Source: Mikrocytos mackini (Eukaryota > Endomyxa > Ascetosporea > Mikrocytida > Mikrocytiidae). Taken from it: a stretch of 28,455 nt of DNA. A program made the position numbers and the translations under genes. Under the pieces are notes generated by a model. That model saw nothing but the letters and a program-made list of their open reading frames with translations, was not told the DNA's origin and ran no database searches. The DNA lies in assembly GCA_030180075.1 (NCBI GenBank), contig JASNJN010000907.1:1-28455 (forward strand), written 5' to 3'. This document shows positions 8,721-17,907 of the stretch, in pieces. Position 1 is the stretch's first letter. Every line of letters begins with the position of its first letter.

Positions 8721-10353
8721 ATTTCCCGCAATTTCGACGTATTTCCCGTAAATTTATCAATTTTCCCACGATATTTCAAATTTCCCGCAATCTTCAGATT
8801 TCCCACGTTTTTAATTAGGCTGGAATTAAATCTGTTACAAATTATCCTGTTTGCCAAAAAAAATTTCCATCGCCGCAAATTTTAAATTTGAATTAAAAAA
8901 AACTTTTCGATTTTTATTGAATTGCAAATTTCTGAGCAAAATAAAAAATTTAACATTATTCAAAAATTAATTTTTTTACTGTGATACAAATTTCAAATAT
9001 AAATTTTCTAATAAAAAATTTTGGATGAAATTTTTTTGTGGCGAAAACAACGTTTTTATGATCTAATAAAAATTTTTGGAAAAAAATATTTTTTTCAAAT
9101 TTCCAAAGGGGGTGCATCAGGTGGTTTTCAAAAAAAGTCGGGCCACAAAAACACAAATTTTTACCGGCGATTTTTTTTGAAAATTTTTTGACAAACGTAT
9201 TTCCGAGAGATCTACACATACTTACTTCCTAAAAATTTCATGGATTTTCCAGTCGAGTTAATATCGAAAAATTTAAAATTTGGGTTAAATTTCACTTTTT
9301 TTGGGACATAAATATATCGAATATTTTCCCAAATTTATTTCTCAAAATTGTTTTATCATTAAGATTACGTCCGTTAAAAGCCGTAGAAAAATTTTCAGAA
9401 AAAAATTTGCATTTAAATAATAAAATATTGGGTGCGACTTTTTGGACCAAAATCAAAAATTTGTGTTCAAAAATTTTGAAAATATTTTTTTGATAAAATA
9501 TACGATTAAACACTATAAATATCAAATAACATGTTACTTGGATAATAAAATGACTAATGAGGATTTTTTTGAAAATTTTATCAAAAAAATATTTTCAAAA
9601 TTTTTGAACACAAATTTTTGATTTTGGTCCAAAAATTCTCACCCAATATTTTATTATTTAAATGCAAATTTTTTTCTTAAAATTTTTCTACTTCTTTTAA
9701 AGGAAGTAATCTTAATGATAAAACAATTTTGAGAAATAAATTTGTGAAAATATTATATATATTTATGTCCAAAAAAAAGTGAAATTTAACCCAAATTTTA
9801 AATTTTTCGATATTAACTCGACTGGAAAATCCATGAAATTTTTAGGAAGTAAGTATGTGTAGATCTCTCGGAAATACGTTTGTCAAAAAATTTTCAAAAA
9901 AAATCGCCGGTAAAAATTTGTGTTTTTGTGGCCCGACTTTTTTTGAAAACCACCTGATGCACCCCCTTTGGAAATTTGAAAAAAATATTTTTTCCCAAAA
10001 ATTTTTATTAGATCATAAAAACGTTGTTTTCGCCACAAAAAAATTTCATCCAAAATTTTTTATTAGAAAATTTATATTTGAAATTTGTATCACAGTAAAA
10101 AAATTAATTTTTGAATAATGTTAAATTTTTTATTTTGCTCAGAAATTTGCAATTCAATAAAAATCGAAAAGTTTTTTTTAATTCAAATTTAAAATTTGCG
10201 GCGATGGAAATTTTTTTTGGCAAACAGGATAATTTGTAACAGATTTAATTCCAGCCTAATTAAAAACGTGGGAAATCTGAAGATTGCGGGAAATTTGAAA
10301 TATCGTGGGAAAATTGATAAAATTACGGGAAATACGTCGAAATTACGGGAAAT
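8721..10353. mobile_element. Foldback element B, 1.6-kb palindrome
   Basis: The left arm (8721 to about 9499) and right arm (about 9574 to 10353) are inverted copies around a short loop of about 75 bp. The outer arms are almost identical: the two mirror 87-codon frames inside them (minus 8956-9219, plus 9855-10118) differ at one residue. The termini carry TTTCCC motifs starting at 8722, 8742, 8762, 8781 and 8799, mirrored on the right. No transposase is encoded. The right end interrupts the MULE transposase at 10344-11476. The flanks (GAAATTCAA and AAAAATATG) do not form an obvious duplication. Confidence 0.9.
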
Positions 10354-11476
10354 AAAAATATGCAGCCGCGTGACATGATAGATACTTCATAAATTCCTCC
10401 AACTTAACATGAAAGTCCTGTATTATGTTTATTTGCTGTAACTTAATGAACAAGTTCTTTACTATTGTTTGTATATTCCGAGTTTTGATTTTGATTCCAA
10501 TATTTTTAAAGATAGCCCTCTGTACATGCCAGCTGCACCAAATCCATCTAGTATCAAAATAATTGGAAACCCATGCATTATAATACGAGCTCTGCATGTC
10601 GGACATCAAGACACGGGTGTTTAGCCTGATTCCCAATGATTTATTGAAGGATTGTAGAACGGTCTTTATTACTCTTTCATCATCATGTGTTGACAGTATA
10701 AAAAGAAATGGCATTGCGCGTTGTGTCTTGTGAACAGTGAAGAAACTTGTCAATTTTAGGTTGTATCTGTTCGTCTTGTGTGTACTATCTACAAGCACTT
10801 CATTCATTAAGAATGGCCTAGAATTCAATATTAACTTCGAAGTAGTGAAAGCAATTACTAGCTCCTCTTTATAAAGTTCGGGATACAAACTTTCAATTCT
10901 ATTTTCCAGTTTGAGTACAATTACAACTACGTCATCATTTATTACGTGTTTAAGTACCGTGATAAGAAATATGTTGTGATCCTCACCATCTACATTGGCA
11001 TCGTTAGAATATTTGTATTTAAGATTTCTCAAGTAATTCATCCCGACTTTATTTAGAATAGGATGCTTATTCTTAATTTCTTTATCATTTATTTCTTTAT
11101 ATATATCGGGAAGTGGTATTTTATTATTAATTTTGTTCAATAAGAGATCGCGAACTTCTTTGTTTAATATATAATCCCTATCATCAATTGGATGATTGTG
11201 CCATACAAAGAATGAAACTTTTATCCACCCATTTTTCCTGTAATATACTGTATAATGTGCTGGACAACGTCCATCAAAAACTCCCCAGGGCTGATTTATC
11301 AAACCGACTCGACATTTGAAATATTTCACATCCTTAAATTTCTTTGAAATTTTGTTCCCTGTAGATTTGACAAAGATTTTCCTGTTGTTTTCAAGATGGG
11401 CTTGTACCCACATGGCATAATCTTCATTTATCCTAAAGTCCAAAACCCCCGATGTTAATCCGTCCGAACATCTCAT
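10344..11476 (-). pseudogene. MULE transposase 2, 377-codon frame truncated at its C-terminus
   Basis: This is the longest intact DNA-transposon frame in the window. Residues 51-95 hold a CCHH zinc finger of the WRKY/GCM1 kind (C55, C71, H93, H95 in HNH). The catalytic core follows: D230 in VDSTHKTNRY, D293 in LMSDMQSS, and the C-x2-H motif (C314, H317 in CSWHVQRA) that MULEs carry between the second Asp and the Glu. The catalytic Glu region is missing because the last codons run into foldback B (final residues FYFP). The start Met is simply the first in frame; decayed sequence upstream suggests that the original protein was longer. It is homologous to MULE gene 1 at 3255-6076, which supplies the expected missing part (NTNMHVE, SWIM). 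Confidence 0.85.
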
Positions 11477-12565
11477 TTGATCACGTTGAAACTTCTTGTA
11501 ATTGACAATAATGTTTCATAAACCTGTTTCAACAAACCCACATCATTTTGTTTAAAGGTTTACATATCTTATGCTCCAAACCCAAGGTGTGTAAATTCTC
11601 AAAATTAGTATAATCATGTATGTACTCGGGATTGGGTTGGGTATTATTCGATTCACACACTTTTATTCTTTCATGACATATGTCTGACATATAGGGGTTC
11701 TTTCTAAGATTAAAACTTTAATTTGATGTTCGATACAACTTTACGGTGGGAATAACTTTTGCAACATCTATGATCGGTAGCTGTTCTTCGTATGGGAAAC
11801 TTTCCGATGTTTCTATGCTTGAATGTCTACATGTAATGTTGTCATCATCTAAAGAGCAACTACATGTTATCATTAAATCGCTCAATTTATATTCATTAAT
11901 ATGTGTTATATTGTTAAAATTAGTATCTTCGGCTAAAAACACACTCCACATCTAACACTTCGACCGTATTCTTTTCAAAGTTTCCATTCAAACTAGAACC
12001 AACCGTCGGGTTCTCTTCTATCCTCCTTAGTATATTACTAGGAAAGACATTCTCTTCTAACTGGCCACATCTTAAAGTTTATGATTTCTCCTATATTGTT
12101 CATTATTAAAGTGATATATCAGATTTGTATCTCATTTCCAAATGAGAGTAATATTCGAATCCACAATAGATAGGGAAGAAAGGCTGAATAGATGGACAGA
12201 TATATTTCGCTTTTTATTATTCTTGTCAACTCTGTTCACAGAAACATCCAAATCGATCTTTTTGAACGTTTCCGACCATTTTACACGCGAAAATCCGTAA
12301 TCCAGACTCAAAGGTATGTCATTCATAAAAAACCCCCGCGAACGATTATCCAAGAGATCTACATCACATATACACGGTTGATTAATAGTTTGATCTTGTA
12401 CAGCATTATTTTCTTCTGTTGATTTCTTCTCTTCTTTAGTTGGGAATGTGTCTCTCGATTGGTTTCATTCATATTATTCGTATCATTCGTATCATTCATA
12501 TCATTCGTATCTAGCGTACTCATCGCATTTTGTGGATTCATCACCAATTTATGTTTATCATTCAA
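11477..12565 (-). pseudogene. Probable decayed N-terminal part of MULE 2
   Basis: Several minus-strand frames of 60-77 codons follow one another here: 12359-12565, 12132-12353 and 11718-11951. Further coding-like stretches lie between 11520 and 11700. They sit directly upstream of the transposase core and are separated by stops and shifts. One includes Asn/Asp/Thr-rich repeats. No domain is certain. The C2H2 fingers seen in MULE 1 would be expected near 11500-11700, but I could only find Cys/His scatter there. Confidence 0.35.
12463..12513. repeat. 9-bp tandem repeat (TATCATTCG type)
   Basis: TATCATTCG and its variants TATTATTCG and TATCATTCA repeat about five times. On the minus strand this encodes a run built from Asn-Asp-Thr, Asn-Asn-Met and Asn-Glu-Thr. 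It is a short microsatellite-like expansion. Confidence 0.6.
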
Positions 12566-12902
12566 TTTTACAAATAAAATCTGTCAAGAATGAATAAATA
12601 AGAAATTTAAACTGTTGACACACCATCAGTTGTAATATATTGAAAAGCGATAAAAATTTAAACCATCAGCTATAGAATATATAAAATTCCTATGAATAAT
12701 GAAAATAATACACGTGCCTATTCTTAACACATTGGTTACTTCATTTGAAATAGTTTATTATGTATTATGTAGAGATTGGATACTTGCACAATGTACGAAT
12801 ATTCGAAGCACAATTTTCAAAGGACATGAATATTCGAATAATCCTTGGAATTTTTAAATGTATTAATATACTGAAAATTTCAAAATATTTTTATTTCCAA
12901 TA

Positions 12903-12990
12903 CAGTCAAACCCCTCTACAACGTAGTGGTACGTTAGCTAAATCTGGTTCGTTATATCCAAAAATACGTTATAACCAGAACAATGATTAG
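12903..12990. mobile_element. pogo/Tigger-like terminal fragment
   Basis: CAGTCAAACCCCTCTACAAC preceded by TA, then repeated GTTA and CGTTATA words with AAATCTGGTTCG, resembles the terminal inverted repeat of pogo-type Tc1/mariner elements (CAGT-AACCTC-like start, TA target). No opposite end or transposase is visible, so this is a solo end. Confidence 0.4.
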
Positions 12991-13044
12991 TACTTGTTCA
13001 ATATATTGTGAATATTCATGTACCTTACCGTGAGAGACCCTTTA

Positions 13045-13500
13045 AAACCTATAATTAATTATTTATAACTAAGGCACTGCCGCCTGGCTACTTCAGCCCT
13101 TCCCTGAAAAACCAATGGATTCCATTCCAACTTGGTAGTTCACTTTGGATCTCCCTAGCCTACTCCTGGTTCCCCCAGAGCCGTTTAAGGCCCTGCGATA
13201 ACCCTGAAAGGGTTTCTAGATCAGCCTGTCACACTCACTTACTTTCGCCTATTCTTCCCCCGTGGGGTTTTCAGCGTGTAAGGAATGGCCAGGTGACTGG
13301 GGTATTATTTACCAGGTCGCCGTGGTATCTAGTGATACCACTCCGTTTATTCATCAAGGGTAAAATAAAACAGAGACCTTTAGGTCTATGCGGTGAACCC
13401 AAGGGGTTGTCGCAAAGTTTCACCACCTTCTCGTTGAGAACTGGTATTCATGGTTCACCTTCCCCTTGGGCGGTTTGCCGGGCCTGTGGCCAGGGAATCA
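13045..13500 (-). mobile_element. GC-rich 5'-truncated LINE tail
   Basis: This block is about half G+C inside AT-rich DNA. Read on the minus strand it ends GCCTTAG followed by a TAATTAATTATAGGTTT-like tail, close to the 3' end of the LINE at 17908-20220 (GCCTAAG, then TAATTAATTATTAGGTTT). A coding-like frame just before that tail has stops. A hairpin, GTGGTATC-TAGT-GATACCAC, lies at about 13321-13340. Family membership rests on the shared 3' end only, and no duplication was found. Confidence 0.45.
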
Positions 13501-14096
13501 TGAATAGAGATTGGACACTTGCAAAATGAACAAATATTCGAAGCAAGATTTTCCAAGGAGACGAACATTCGAAGAATCTTTGGAATTTTGAAATGACTCA
13601 ATATACTGAAAATTTCAAAAAAAATTTATTTATAATATCGATTTCGTCGTTCTGGTTTTTTGAACTGAATTTTGCATAATTTTTTTTATCCATTTTCAAA
13701 ATTTAATTTTTTCACATCAAAAAATCAACGAATATTCGAATATTTTTGAAATTTTCGCAAATTTTGAAATTATTTTTTAAAAAATATTCGGAAAACGAAT
13801 ACCAGAAATTCGATTTTTGACGAATATTCAAAGTTTTTCAAAACGAATATTCGTATGTCCAATCTCTAGGATTATGCCAGGTTGTTTTAATAAACACATA
13901 TCAGGTCAGTTAAAGTAATTATAACTTTATACCAAGTTTTTTATCTAAGCATTGAGGGTGGAATAGAGTTTCCAAATTACGGGTATTCCGTCAATTTTCA
14001 TGTTTTTTTTTCAAAAACGATAATGGTCTAGAATGGATCAAATTATGATCAAAATTTTACTTAAATAATTTCATATTAAATTTAACCCTATACAAC

Positions 14097-14249
14097 CGAT
14101 GTGGTACATATACTTACCAACTGTTTTTTCTATGGCAACCAATGTGGTACATATATGTACCACATGTTTTTCAACTTATTACCCATATGGTATATATATG
14201 TACCATCTATTTTTAGATCACGTCTGATGTTATACATATATATACCACA
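14097..14249. repeat. Tandem palindromic repeats, four units of about 40 bp
   Basis: Four imperfect units each carry a self-complementary core like GGTACATATATGTACC: 14100 (partly decayed), 14143, 14188 and 14230. AT-rich spacers separate them (TGTTTTTC- and CTATTTTTAG-like). The last unit abuts the TAGAG end of the hAT-like element at 14250. The repeats have no coding potential. They may be subterminal DNA of an older element or a small satellite. Confidence 0.65.
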
Positions 14250-14560
14250 TAGAGTTTGCAATATTCGATTGGTCTGAAATCAATCGAATAACGGTACATT
14301 CGTACGAATGTTCGATTGATTTTTCATTTTTTTAGATTATATGTATTTCTTTATTCGGATTATATTTTGTATTAGAAATAGGATGCCCAAGCTTAATTTT
14401 CTACCCCAAAAGAGTAACGATAACCAAACTATCAACGCAAATGGTTGAAATTGTATGGAAGACACACATTTATATGCAAATAATACTGTGTTGCACAACT
14501 ATCTATGAATTATATTCAGGAATTTAATCAGAATTAATATAAGTTATGATGATTTTATAC

Positions 14561-14749
14561 TTACATCTTTCTCTGCATCACTTCTTTATTGTTTTTCATT
14601 TTCTTAATATAACCAACATATAAGATAAATAATACGACAAAGGATATTAAAACGACATTCTGGCTATATTTGCATAAGATTGATATATATTTGTTGTAAC
14701 ATCGGCTTGAAGCAGTCTTGATTGAATCAATAGATACTAAAGTTCCCAT
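14561..14749 (-). CDS. Small putative single-pass membrane protein, unidentified
   Basis: The ORF has 62 codons. Residues 1-30 are polar with basic patches, residues 31-48 form one strongly hydrophobic stretch (VVLISFVVLFILYVGYI), and the tail is lysine-rich (KKMKNNKEVMQRKM). That layout fits a tail-in-cytosol membrane peptide. The stop overlaps GATGTAAGTATA, which resembles a 5' splice site, so this could be a first exon. A homologous but frameshifted copy lies at 549-727. I do not recognise the family. It could be host sequence captured by the hAT-like element, or chance. Confidence 0.25.
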   Translation of the reverse strand: MGTLVSIDSIKTASSRCYNKYISILCKYSQNVVLISFVVLFILYVGYIKKMKNNKEVMQRKM

Positions 14750-15111
14750 TTAACAGTATTGTGCGATAACTTATAAAAAACTTTGAAAGTACGAAGAAGG
14801 AGATTGTATCTAAAGCAGAGTAAATTTAACTACTCCATTAAACTTCAATGTTTTAGGCCGTCTGTTGGCAACATTATTTATAGATAGAATTCACAATTTT
14901 CAAAAGTCAGGAAAACTATACCAGGAAGTTGGACATTTATGTCAAAAAATTTCAAGAATTCGATAATTTTCCCAAAGCAATTTCCCGTTAAATTTGTCCT
15001 AAAGTACGGAATTTTTATTTATGGGGCAATTTCCCGGAAATTAATACTACAGCACCAATCTGAACCATACATGAATTCACATATTAAAAATTAAATATAA
15101 ATATTTATAAC

Positions 15112-15313
15112 TAGGGTTCGGAAAATATGTGACAAAAAACGATCAAATATGTGAATAATATGTGATTATTAGAGATCATAGAGGAAAGTCTAAAATTCGA
15201 GGATTCTCAGATATGGGATACCTAAAAATTTTCCCGAATTAATAAAGGATTTTGTGCCGAATTTCAATCAAAATATGTGACCACAGGTTTTGTCACATAT
15301 ATTCCGAACCCTA
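15112..15313. mobile_element. hAT-type MITE, 202 bp (TAGGGTTCGGAAAATATGTG family)
   Basis: The inverted ends are TAGGGTTCGGAAAATATGTG and CACATATATTCCGAACCCTA. The perfect 8-bp repeat TTTATAAC lies at 15104-15111 and 15314-15321. The homologous repeat near position 230 lacks it, giving a direct empty-site comparison (GGTTATAGATATTTAT). Same family as 6724-6922. Confidence 0.93.
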
Positions 15314-15487
15314 TTTATAACCAACACATAACGTTTAATAATATTTGGTTACCACCATTATATGCCTCTTTATTACACAGGAATTTGTGTTTGAAAACAG
15401 TCGAATGTTCGTGATTCGAATAACATTCGTATACACGCCAAAAACCTTCGAATACTCGAACATTCGCATTCGCAATTGCAAACTCTA

Positions 15488-16967
15488 ATAGCAAAAGACA
15501 ACAAAGATATAAATAATCACAGTATTAGCATTGATTCTACAGCTTTAAACAATGAAAAATATATTGTTATTTTAATTTCTTACGTTGACGAAGAATTAAA
15601 AAAGAAAATGATTAATTTTATTCATTTAAAAGAAGAAAATTCTATCATTTTATACAACCAATTAATTGAAACTATCCAAACAGAAAATATAAGTCTTACA
15701 ATGATGATCTCATTCTCAGCTGATAATGCTTCTTATAATTATGGCCAACATATCTCTGTTTACAAACATTTAATAGACGAAAATTCAGTTATTATAAAAG
15801 CAAATTGTCACTGTCTTATACTTCATAATGCGGTTAAAAACGCAATTTCCAAAATAAAATCACTAGAACTTAACAAAATTTTTTAGAGAACTTTACAAAA
15901 CTTTTAAATTTAGTCGCACATCCACAAAAAAACTTGACGAATGTTTCGAATTTTTAAATGAAGAAATTAAAAATATCAAATTTCACACCGAAATAAGATG
16001 GTTAAGTATTTACCCAACCATAAAAAATAATAGAAGTATGGAACCTCTTACTTTGTTTTTCCAAAACGAAAATAATAATAAATTCGACACTTTAGTAAAA
16101 TATTTCCAATCAGAAGATTATACTCACATTGAAGATTTCACAAAAAATATCTATTTTATAAAGTTAAAATTTGCATGAAAAATCTGCAAGTTCTGCACAC
16201 TACATTTTTACTTTAGAAAAAAGAATATTACATATTTAGATTTAAAACCAATATTTGAAAAAAATATTTATTAGACTTAAATTTAGAATAGAAAAAGAAC
16301 ATTTCGGAGATTACTTTTATTCAATAAAAAACAAAATAACAAAGAATGTTAAAGATAAACTTATTTTAGAATTTACAAATTTTAACGAAAATATATTAAC
16401 ATATTTAAAAGCAAGAATTGATTTAAATGAAGCTCTAAATTTTAAAAACGAAATTAATTATGAAGAAATAGATGAAATTATTAAAGATTTGGAAATCAGA
16501 ATAGAACTGAACCATGAAAATTTGTATCTAGAATTGGATAATATAAACGAAATAAAAACAATTTTTTACAAAATCACCCGAATATTAAAAACGAACCTGG
16601 AATAGTAATTTACAAGGAATTTTTTAAAGAAAATGTTGGAGAATTCAAAGAATTAAAAAAAATTCTGCAATATGTTTGTTCGATAAACGTTTCTAATGCA
16701 CATGTAGAAAGGATTTTCAGTATTTTATTACACAAAAAACAAAATAAGGAATAGAATAAGCGATTAAGCAAGTTGTAGAGAGAGTGTGGCTGGTGCGGCC
16801 AAAGAGTGAAGAGTTAGGAGTGTCCCGGTTGCAGCCGGGTGGGAGAGTGGTCTCGGTAAAGGCAAGGCCGAGTTATAAGTAATTATAACCGATATGTCAA
16901 TTAAAAAAAAAGCGATTAATTATTAAAATTACTTAGATAAGGAGAGTAACGATTTTTACAATATGTT
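15488..16967 (+). pseudogene. hAT transposase, N-terminally truncated and frameshifted
   Basis: Pieces read in order. At 15488-15886, SISIDST has the first catalytic Asp, FSADNASYNYGQH a conserved Asp and NCHCLILHN the Cys/His motif. At about 15880-16178, HTEIRWLSIYPTIKNN matches the conserved Arg-Trp region. At 16255-16605 there is a helical segment. At about 16580-16754, SINVSNAHVERIFSI is the C-terminal dimerisation (hATC) motif. The frame breaks near 15882, 16178 and 16590. A TAG at 16752-16754 precedes codons reading NKRL, as expected if it replaced a sense codon. A SINE-like insertion then splits the end, and coding resumes as K-R-L-I-I-K-I-T and stops. The zinc-finger N-terminus is absent. 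Confidence 0.82.
16768..16910 (+). mobile_element. SINE-like insertion with polyA tail, about 143 bp
   Basis: The perfect 10-bp repeat AAGCGATTAA flanks it (16758-16767 and 16910-16919), and the insert ends in a run of A, both marks of LINE-machinery insertion. The body is GC-rich and can form three successive hairpins: GGCTGGTGCGGCC, CCCGGTTGCAGCCGGG and CTCGG...CCGAG, plus GTTATAAGTAATTATAAC before the tail. Weak A-box-like (TGGCTGGTGCGG) and B-box-like (GGTTGCAGCC) words are present but not convincing, so it may be a tRNA-type SINE or a truncated LINE 3' end. It sits in the last codons of the hAT transposase. Confidence 0.8.
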
Positions 16968-17040
16968 TGGAACTAATATATAATTAAATATTAATTTGAT
17001 GTTAATAACTATCCTTTTATTCGTCTTTATATCTTCTCTC

Positions 17041-17905
17041 CGAATATTCGAAGAATTTTAGGATTCAAAAATAGGCTAAATTCCAATCTGCCACAAATTT
17101 TTTTTGCCACAGATTTTGAAATTGAATTTGAAAAAATTTCTCCATTTTCATTGAATTTCAATTTTCTGAGCAAAAAAAAATTTTTTTTTGTGATTTTCAA
17201 AAATTGAATTTTTGACCATGAAAAAAATTTCAAATACAAATTTCCTAATAAAAAAATTTCGGAACAAAAAATTTTTTTTGCTAAAATAGCGTTTTTATGT
17301 TCTAATTAAAATTTTTGAAAAAAAAAATTTTTTTGGATTTTTCGAAGGGGGTGGGGGGCATCAGGTGGTTTTCAAAAAATGTCGGTCCATAAAAACTCAA
17401 ATTTTTTCATGAAATTTTTTTTGAAATTTATTTAGCAAATGTATTTTTGAGAGATCTACAAAAAGATACTTTCCAAAAATTTCATAGAATTTTCAATCAA
17501 TTTAATATGAAAATTTTCGAAATTTAGGTTAAAATTCGCCTTTTTTGAGTCATCCATATATCAAGTATTTTTTCGAAATTTTCCCTCAAAATTGTTTTAT
17601 CGTTAAGATTTCGCCCGTTAAAAGCAGTAAAAAAATTTTCAGAAAAAATTTTGTATAAAAATCTAATATTTTCGTTTGCGACTTTTTGAGCCAAAATCAA
17701 AATTTTTGGTACAAAAAATTCAAAATTTTTTTTTGATAAAAATTTCGAAAATCCACCAAAAATCATTTTATAACTCAAGTGGCATGTTAATTTAGTATGT
17801 ATAGTGCTTAAATGTAAATTTTTATCAAAAAAAAATTTCGAATTTTTTGTACCAAAAATTTTGATTTTGGCTCAAAAAATCGATCACAAAAATATATATA
17901 TATCT
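17041..17905. mobile_element. Foldback element C, right arm truncated
   Basis: A full left arm resembles the left arms at 8815-9500 and 26300-26870: GAGAGATCTACA, GGGGGCATCAGGTGGTTTTC and CAAAATTGTTTTATCGTTAAG. The right arm starts at about 17815 (ATCAAAAAAAAATTTCGAATTTTTTG) and continues to the CAAAATCAAAATTTT match, then stops near 17900 where the LINE 3' end begins. The rest of the right arm is not found beyond the LINE. No coding potential. Confidence 0.75.
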
Positions 17906-17907
17906 AT

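Larger units (their letters stand above)
12770..13868. mobile_element. Composite region bounded by hAT-like ends TAGAGATTGGA
   Basis: The left end at 12770 reads TAGAGATTGGATACTTGCA, and a second copy of that end occurs at 13505 (TAGAGATTGGACACTTGCA). The right end at 13868 is TGTCCAATCTCTA in plus orientation. Octamers GTATTATG (12762-12769) and GGATTATG (13869-13876) match at 7 of 8 positions and suggest one outer hAT insertion. The octamer before the inner left end (ATCATGAA) does not match. Between the two left ends sit a pogo-like terminus and a GC-rich LINE tail. Subterminal GAATATTCG motifs recall the elements at 52 and 14250. Confidence 0.55.
14250..15487. mobile_element. hAT-like non-autonomous element, 1.24 kb
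   Basis: Both ends read TAGAGTTTGCAAT inward: the left at 14250 and the right in reverse complement at 15487. Both are followed by clustered TTCGA/ATTCG motifs. The flanking octamers ATACCACA (14242-14249) and ATAGCAAA (15488-15495) agree at 6 of 8 positions, consistent with an old 8-bp duplication. Its right three-quarters is the inverted homologue of 52-830. It contains the small ORF at 14561-14749 and a younger MITE at 15112-15313. It stops exactly where the hAT transposase fragment becomes readable. Confidence 0.6.

Noticed and set aside
8956-10118. Two mirror 87-codon ORFs in foldback B as a real protein
   Set aside because: They exist twice only because the DNA is palindromic. The aligned frames in foldbacks C and D contain stops and length changes that are not multiples of three.
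12192-12422. Plus-strand 76-codon ORF
   Set aside because: It overlaps coding-like minus-strand MULE 2 upstream frames and has no recognisable features.
13045-13500. rRNA gene fragment
   Set aside because: The GC-rich block looked rDNA-like at first, but I recognise no conserved rRNA segment, and its tail matches the LINE 3' end.
14097-14249. CRISPR-like array
   Set aside because: The units are imperfect and palindromic, and the spacers are as similar as the repeats. The context is a eukaryotic transposon region.
52-15487. One giant 15.4-kb transposon with long inverted repeats
   Set aside because: The flanking octamers ATTGGGAT and ATAGCAAA do not match, and the right arm has its own left terminus at 14250. 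Two inverted copies explain it better.
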